Shown: positions 8,635-11,954 of the stretch, piece by piece
Layout of the letters: each line of letters opens with the position of its first letter
How positions within the stretch are numbered: the first letter of the stretch is position 1
Source: CAYVUM01 sp964454795
GTDB taxonomy: Bacteria; Pseudomonadota; Alphaproteobacteria; Rhodospirillales; Defluviicoccaceae
DNA length: 11,954 nt
Assembly: GCA_964454795.1 (NCBI GenBank)
Contig: CAYVUM010000101.1
Span: 1-11,954 of the forward strand
Direction of reading: 5' to 3'
Position numbers and translations under genes: made by a program
Notes under the pieces: model-generated
Databases searched by the model: none
Told to the model about the DNA's origin: nothing
The model's input: only the letters and a program-made list of their open reading frames with translations

Positions 8635-8680
8635 GTCCCGGCCGAGGCGTGGATGGCCGGGACGGACGCCCGGCCATGAC
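8635..8680. repeat. GGCCGGG-type intergenic palindromic repeat with alternative hairpins
   Basis: GTCCCGGCC (8635-8643) pairs with GGCCGGGAC (8655-8663). The same middle segment can instead pair as ATGGCCGGG (8653-8661) with CCCGGCCAT (8669-8677), so the two hairpins exclude each other. The core around 8648-8680 resembles a palindromic repeat I associate with alphaproteobacterial intergenic regions (GGATGGCCGGG...CCCGGCCATGAC); that identity is from memory. It is not a coding region on either strand as far as can be judged. Confidence 0.55.
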
Positions 8681-8802
8681 GGTTTGAGAGAGCCCAGCCA
8701 CCTTCGCCACTGTGAGAGGGCCAGGGACGGCCGTCGAGCCGATGGGGCTCGGGCTTTCTGCCGCAACACCTCAACCCAGGCATACGCGCCGGACGAATTT
8801 CC
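8681..8802. other. Non-coding remainder of the repeat-rich gap
   Basis: No convincing gene is seen here. The segment contains one small hairpin, CGAGCC (8735-8740) with GGCTCG (8746-8751). Its wording on the minus strand looks like further dispersed-repeat sequence contiguous with the palindromes to its left. Together with 8426-8680 it forms a gap of about 470 bp before the next gene. Confidence 0.35.
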
Positions 8803-8811
8803 TGGTATCAT
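8803..8811 (+). promoter_or_regulatory. Candidate extended -10 promoter for the 67-aa gene
   Basis: TGGTATCAT combines a TGn extension with TATCAT, five of six matches to TATAAT. No recognisable -35 box lies 17 bp upstream, as can be the case for extended -10 promoters. A transcript would start near 8818, leaving a leader of about 75 nt before the ATG at 8894. Confidence 0.35.
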
Positions 8812-8893
8812 CCTTGCCTGATTGACGGAGTGCCGCCCGGGCGGTCTCCCGCACGCGGCGGATTTCCGGCACCAGCGCCAGGAGACCACCGAT

Positions 8894-9097
8894 ATGGCCG
8901 AGATCATTACCGCCATTTACCGCCTGCCGAGCACGCTGACCAACGTCTTCGACGACCTGATCTCCTCCGGCATTCCCGAGGACAATATCCGGATCGACGA
9001 AGCGAAGCATCAGGTCCAGGTCGTCACCCCAAACGTCGGCGAAGCCGAGATCACCGAGATCCTCAACCGCCACAACCCGACCGAACTGCATACCTGA
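8894..9097 (+). CDS. Small conserved-looking protein, 67 aa, function unknown
   Basis: A 67-aa acidic protein (MAEIITAIYRLPSTLTNVFD at the start), with AGGAG 9 nt before the ATG, so the start is well supported. I do not recognise the family with certainty. The pattern is strand, helix (LTNVFDDLISSG, 14-25), a GIPEDNIRI turn (25-33), a strand HQVQVVTP (38-45) and a helix EAEITEILNRHNPTEL (50-65). This resembles small stress-type domains in which a helix is followed by 'aGip.d.Isi', as in YflT/general-stress-17M-like proteins, and would fold as a compact beta-alpha-beta-beta-alpha unit. It has no signal peptide, membrane segment or cysteine. It stands alone between repeat-rich DNA and a decayed gene. 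A weak hairpin (CACCGC 9124-9129, GCGGTG 9135-9140) follows its stop. Confidence 0.75.
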   Translation: MAEIITAIYRLPSTLTNVFDDLISSGIPEDNIRIDEAKHQVQVVTPNVGEAEITEILNRHNPTELHT

Positions 9098-9137
9098 GAC
9101 CCCGGCCGGAGCACCGCCCGCCGCACCGCGCGGAGCG

Positions 9138-9463
9138 GTGGCGCTCACCGTCGGCGCGCCATTGCTCCTCCCAACCGCGCGCCATTCGATCCGTTTGCGG
9201 GTTGCGCTGCAGAACGCGCTTGGCGATGACTCCGAGCGCGCCGCCGACTTCGATCGCGCGGCCCTGCCCGCCCTGCCCCGGCGCACAATCATCACCGGCT
9301 ACCCCGACCGGCCGAAAGCCTATACATTCGAGGGGCCGCTGCTCCGCGACATGCTGGCCGCGACCCGGCCCGGCCGGTCTGGCCTCACGATGTCGGTTCC
9401 GCGCTGGCGGCGCGCGATGATGCGCTGTTCGTCTGGGCGGTGGTGTTCATCGCCGTCCCCTGA
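9138..9463 (+). pseudogene. Probable decayed fragment of a molybdopterin-oxidoreductase-like protein
   Basis: The 406 bp between 9098 and 9503 hold no intact gene. In the frame starting at 9138 the translation includes FDRAALPALPRRTIITGYPD (about 9249-9308) and then YTFEGPLLRDMLAAT (about 9321-9365). This is the wording of small SUOX/YedY-fold proteins, which typically read 'FDlaaLealPq..i.T...w.dGp..FeGPLLrdlLaaaGA'. After 9365 that frame turns into Arg/Ser-rich noise. Another frame continues with a different plausible peptide to a TGA at 9461-9463, which may be a frameshifted tail. The catalytic region and the family's C-terminal part are missing. The frame happens to run without a stop into the next gene, but that gene has its own ribosome binding site and signal peptide. 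Alternatives are a real short hypothetical protein or chance. Confidence 0.4.
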
Positions 9464-9488
9464 CCCCTTCCCGCGCCGATGCGGCAGC

Positions 9489-9495
9489 GGAGGAG
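9489..9495 (+). promoter_or_regulatory. Strong ribosome binding site of the TAXI gene
   Basis: GGAGGAG lies 8 nt before the ATG at 9504. It decides that start against in-frame upstream candidates beginning at 9138, and the protein then opens with a proper export signal. Confidence 0.75.
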
Positions 9496-9503
9496 CCGAA
9501 TCG

Positions 9504-10574
9504 ATGATCCGCACCCGAACCCGATCCGCCGCCGGCCGCTCCCCGCGCCCGAACCTGCGCCGGGGCTCTGCCGCCCTGGCTCTCCTCCTGGCGGTGGCGG
9601 TGATGCTCGGCGGCGCCAATGCCATCGCCCAGGAGCTCCGGTTCCTGCGGATCGGCACCGCCTCCACCGGCGGCACCTACTTTCCCGTTGGCGGGCTGAT
9701 CGCCAGCGCGATCAGCAACCCGCCCGGTTCGCGCGACTGCGACGTCGGTGGCAGCTGCGGGGTTCCCGGGCTGATCGCCGCGGCCGTCTCCACCCAGGGC
9801 TCGGTGGAAAACGCCATGGCGGTGACGGACGGCCGCCTCGACCTCGCCCTGTGTCAGGCCGACATCGCCTTCCTCGCCTACTCGGGCAAAGGCGTGTTTG
9901 CCGAGACCGGCGCGCTCGGGGATCTCCGGGCGGTGGCCAACCTCTATCCGGAGACGATCCACCTCGTCTCCCGCGCCGACGCCGGGATTAAGACCGTGGC
10001 CGACCTCGCCGGCCGCCGGGTGGCCGTCGGCGAGCCGGGATCGGGAACCCGGGTGGCCGCGCAGATCGTCCTCGATGCCTGGGGCCTGAGCGAGGCTGAC
10101 CTGACACCGTTCTACGCGAAACTCGGCCGGGCAACCGATATGCTGATCGCCGGGGAACTGGACGCCGTGTTCATGGTGGGTGGCACGCCGCTCTCCGCCA
10201 TCAGCCAGGCCGCCGAGCTGGCCGATCTGGACTTCACGCCGATCGAGGGCGAGCCGGCGGCAGCGATCATGCGTGACCACGGGTTTTTGATGAAGGATGT
10301 GATTGCGGCTGACGCCTACAAGGACGTTCCGGCCACCCCCACCCTCGCGGTCGGCGCTCAGCTGGTGGTCTCGGCGGAGGCGGACGAGGCGCTCATCTAC
10401 GCGATCACCCGGGCGCTGTGGCACCCCAACAACCGTCGCGTGCTCGACGCCGGCCACCCCAAAGGCGCGCTGATCCGCCTTGAGACCGCCCTTGAGGGCG
10501 TGGCGATTCCACTCCATCCGGGCGCCGCCCGCTATTATGAAGAACAAGGCCTGACCCGCGCCGGCGTGTTCTGA
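9504..10574 (+). CDS. TAXI family TRAP transporter solute-binding protein
   Basis: A 356-aa periplasmic binding protein of the TAXI (TRAP-associated extracytoplasmic immunogenic) type. It captures a small organic ligand for a TRAP-type secondary transporter. The signal peptide has a basic N-region (RRG at 19-21), a hydrophobic core (about 23-36) and a likely cleavage after ANAIA (38-42). The mature part opens LRIGTASTGGTYFPVGGLIA (48-67), the family's signature. Cys79 and Cys85 sit in DCDVGGSCGVPGL (78-90). GSVENAMAV (99-107), LDLALCQADIAF (112-123), and DLAGRRVAVGEPGSGTR (167-183) follow. The C-terminus HPGAARYYEEQGL (338-350) is typical. No TRAP permease gene is next to it, so in this window it is an orphan; its ligand cannot be told. 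It converges on the NDUFA9-family gene 59 bp away. Confidence 0.93.
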   Translation: MIRTRTRSAAGRSPRPNLRRGSAALALLLAVAVMLGGANAIAQELRFLRIGTASTGGTYFPVGGLIASAISNPPGSRDCDVGGSCGVPGLIAAAVSTQGSVENAMAVTDGRLDLALCQADIAFLAYSGKGVFAETGALGDLRAVANLYPETIHLVSRADAGIKTVADLAGRRVAVGEPGSGTRVAAQIVLDAWGLSEADLTPFYAKLGRATDMLIAGELDAVFMVGGTPLSAISQAAELADLDFTPIEGEPAAAIMRDHGFLMKDVIAADAYKDVPATPTLAVGAQLVVSAEADEALIYAITRALWHPNNRRVLDAGHPKGALIRLETALEGVAIPLHPGAARYYEEQGLTRAGVF

Positions 10575-10590
10575 GCCGCCCGCGGGGCTC
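10573..10590. other. Hairpin between convergent genes
   Basis: GAGCC (10573-10577, overlapping the TAXI stop) pairs with GGCTC (10586-10590), and inner CC/GG pairs with a bulge lengthen the stem. It sits in the 59-bp convergent gap, where a terminator would be expected, but neither strand shows a T-run after it. It may support transcription ending or RNA stability at best. Confidence 0.3.
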
Positions 10591-10633
10591 GTCCCGGCCA
10601 ACAGCCGCCGCCGGCGGGCAGACCGAAGCCGAC

Positions 10634-11572
10634 CTATTGCAGGCGGCGACGGCGCAATGCCGGTGGCCGGAAATCGCGGAGATAGGCCGGGACGACGGCC
10701 TCGATCGCCGTCGGCGAGATGCCGAGATCGGCAAGCGTCAGGGCGCCCGGCGAGACGACATTATCCCGGGCGAGCAGCTTCACCTGATCGCGGGTCAGCG
10801 GCGGCGTGGGCAGCAGTTCCATCACCGCCGCCTCGATCCGGGCGACGTTGAGGGGCAGCGGCACGAGCAGCCGGCGGCGGCCGGTCTCGCGCATAACGAT
10901 CTCCATGATCTCCCGGAACGAGACCACCCGCGGCCCGCCCAGTTCATAGGTCTTGCCATCGGTCGCCGGATCGGCGAGCAGCTGCATCATTGCATCGGCC
11001 ACATCGCCCACCCACACCGGCTGGAACCGGGTTTCGAACACCGGCAGGACCGGGGAGAACCGGGCGATGCGGGCAAACTGATTGAAGAAATTGTCCTCCG
11101 GGCCGAACACCACGCTCGGCCGAACGACGCCGGCGGCGGGAAAGGCGGCCAGCACCGCCTGCTCTCCGGCTGCCTTGGTGCGCGCGTAGGCCGCCTCGGC
11201 GTGGGGATCGGCGCCGAGCGCCGACATATGTACACAGCGGCTGGCCCCGGCCTCGGCGGCGGCCCGCGCGACATTGGCGGCACCATCCACATGGACCCGC
11301 TGGAAGGTCCGCTCGCCCTTCTCGTAGAGGATTCCCACCAGGTTGACGACAGCATCGGCACCGGCGACCAACGGCGCGACGGTTGCCGGGCGGTTGATGT
11401 CGGCGCCGACCGGGACGATTTGGGCCACGTCGCCCATCGGCTTGAGAAAGGCCGCCGCTTCAGGGTCGCGGACGCCGACCCGGATGATCCAGCCGGCGGC
11501 GGCAAGACGCCGGACCAGATGACGACCGACGAAACCCGAGCCGCCGAAGACGGCGATGACGCGACGCGGCAT
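10634..11572 (-). CDS. Complex I NDUFA9 subunit family protein (atypical SDR)
   Basis: A 312-aa NAD(P)-binding Rossmann protein of the extended or atypical short-chain dehydrogenase type. It matches the alphaproteobacterial relatives of mitochondrial complex I subunit NDUFA9/39 kDa. The nucleotide loop is VFGGSGFVGRHLVRRL (8-23). Further marks are DAVVNLVGILYE (73-84), VHMSALGAD (114-122) with a preserved YxxxK (Tyr129, Lys133), VVRPSVVFGPEDNFFNQFA (149-167), and FQPVWVGDVADAM (183-195). The C-terminal part fits the family (LTRDQVKLLARDNVV, 259-273). The ATG at 11570-11572 has AGGGAG about 5 nt upstream. In alphaproteobacteria the homologue is thought to belong to or assist complex I, probably binding NADPH; no nuo gene is nearby. 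The gene stands alone, and tRNA-Leu lies divergently upstream. Confidence 0.92.
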   Translation of the reverse strand: MPRRVIAVFGGSGFVGRHLVRRLAAAGWIIRVGVRDPEAAAFLKPMGDVAQIVPVGADINRPATVAPLVAGADAVVNLVGILYEKGERTFQRVHVDGAANVARAAAEAGASRCVHMSALGADPHAEAAYARTKAAGEQAVLAAFPAAGVVRPSVVFGPEDNFFNQFARIARFSPVLPVFETRFQPVWVGDVADAMMQLLADPATDGKTYELGGPRVVSFREIMEIVMRETGRRRLLVPLPLNVARIEAAVMELLPTPPLTRDQVKLLARDNVVSPGALTLADLGISPTAIEAVVPAYLRDFRPPALRRRRLQ

Positions 11573-11643
11573 GTCCGCTCCCTGTTTGCAGTTCCGGAAG
11601 GCCTCCCGGGATCGGGGAGCCTCGTCCTCGAACCGCTTTAAGC

Positions 11644-11689
11644 CCCCGAACGACAGCGGTCAACTAACCCCGAGCGACAGCGGTCGACT
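11644..11689. repeat. Imperfect 22-bp tandem repeat, two copies
   Basis: Copy 1 (11644-11665) and copy 2 (11668-11689) agree at 20 of 22 positions with a period of 24 bp; both contain CGACAGCGGTC. A looser echo, CGACCGG-GGT-CGACCGG, follows around 11698-11714. Two units are too few for a CRISPR array. Paired operator sites for a regulator of the divergent genes is one possible reading. Confidence 0.55.
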
Positions 11690-11769
11690 GGTTTCGGCGA
11701 CCGGGGTCGACCGGCCCTGCGGGGTAGCGACGTTTGACTCTCGCATCGTCCGGCGCCGGGTGAACGGCG

Positions 11770-11775
11770 TTGACA
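11770..11775 (+). promoter_or_regulatory. Candidate -35 box upstream of tRNA-Leu
   Basis: A perfect TTGACA. The sequence 17 bp downstream (TACCTC at 11793-11798) is a poor -10 box, and the tRNA begins about 100 bp further on, so a processed leader would be needed. It is listed as the best candidate seen. Confidence 0.25.
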
Positions 11776-11899
11776 CCGGCGCGGTTCGCTTTTACCTCTG
11801 TCATCCGGGGAGTGGATCGCGCGGACGTCGTCCGGCTTCGCGGGTATTGAGAGTCGGCTTGTGGTTGGCAGAGCGCGAAGAGACCGCCCGGACAGCCCT

Positions 11900-11954
11900 G
11901 CCCAGGTGGCGGAATTGGTAGACGCGCAGGTTTCAGGTACCTGTGGCCATTGCG
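11900..11954 (+). tRNA. tRNA-Leu (anticodon CAG), 5' part
   Basis: GCCCAGG (11900-11906) is the 5' acceptor arm, and TG (11907-11908) precedes the D arm. The D arm has stem GCG/CGC and the loop GAATTGGTAGA typical of tRNA-Leu. The anticodon stem CAGGT (11927-11931) pairs with ACCTG (11939-11943) around the loop TTCAGGT, giving anticodon CAG at 11934-11936 (codon CUG). The long variable arm characteristic of class II tRNAs begins after 11943 and is cut by the window end. CUG is a major leucine codon in GC-rich genomes. It is not one of the U34 tRNAs modified by MnmE/MnmG. Confidence 0.95.

Larger units (their letters stand above)
11573..11899. other. Intergenic region between the NDUFA9-family gene and tRNA-Leu
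   Basis: This 327-bp gap has no credible protein gene. It holds the short tandem repeat at 11644-11689, a candidate promoter box at 11770 and a small inverted repeat, CGGAC (11822-11826) with GTCCG (11830-11834). It must contain the promoters of both divergent flanking genes, but only weak candidates are visible. Confidence 0.5.

Noticed and set aside
7364..8710. Minus-strand open frames spanning qor and the repeat region
   Set aside because: They are antisense to qor and run through the palindromic repeats, a typical source of spurious predicted proteins.
9356..9463. A second real protein end, reading into ALFVWAVVFIAVP in another frame
   Set aside because: It is short, lacks its own start and ribosome binding site, and hydrophobic stretches of this size arise by chance. 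It is mentioned only as a possible frameshifted tail of the decayed fragment.
10637..11641. A plus-strand open frame opposite the NDUFA9-family gene
   Set aside because: The minus-strand protein has a complete Rossmann motif and YxxxK. The opposite frame has no recognisable features.
11644..11714. Start of a CRISPR array
   Set aside because: There are only two units with a 2-bp gap between them, no spacers of usable length, and no cas genes.

Overview
The window is a GC-rich stretch of bacterial chromosome. The gene families and their order (mnmE-mnmG-rsmG-parA with a parS site) point to an alphaproteobacterium. Rhodospirillales is the likeliest order, but that part is inference from protein style and from the intergenic repeats. 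Coding density is high, and nothing recognisable as a defence system, phage, insertion sequence or CRISPR array is present.

Left part (1-4733, all minus strand). Read in transcription order, the cluster is: a 93-aa DUF6489-like protein, a thioredoxin-fold (2Fe-2S) ferredoxin, mnmE, mnmG, rsmG and the first 21 codons of a probable parA. Genes overlap or are separated by 13-52 bp, so this looks like one operon. It joins tRNA wobble-uridine modification (MnmE/MnmG), 16S rRNA methylation (RsmG) and chromosome segregation (ParA). The 52-bp gap between mnmG and rsmG holds a textbook parS site (727-742), flanked by two near-identical 14-bp direct repeats.

Middle part (4929-8425, plus strand). This is divergent from the first cluster: a DUF255/YyaL-type thioredoxin-domain protein (TTG start), an Ogt-type O6-alkylguanine-DNA alkyltransferase and a zinc-free quinone oxidoreductase. 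The last two overlap by ATGA. Together they read as a damage- or stress-related transcription unit.

Accessory-looking part (8426-9503). A 468-bp gap carries two inverted REP-type palindromes arranged as a REPIN-like doublet, then a GGCCGGG-type palindromic repeat block. A promoter candidate and a 67-aa unassigned protein (8894-9097) follow. Next comes 406 bp without an intact gene, holding what looks like a decayed fragment of a molybdopterin-oxidoreductase-like protein.

Right part (9504-11954). A TAXI-type TRAP solute-binding protein (plus) converges on a complex I NDUFA9-family NAD(P)-binding protein (minus). A 327-bp gap with a short imperfect tandem repeat and a candidate promoter follows, and then the 5' portion of tRNA-Leu(CAG), cut by the window end.

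The points most worth a second look are the parS site with its flanking repeats, the REPIN-like doublet, the decayed fragment upstream of the TAXI gene, and the ferredoxin/DUF6489 pair leading the mnmEG operon.
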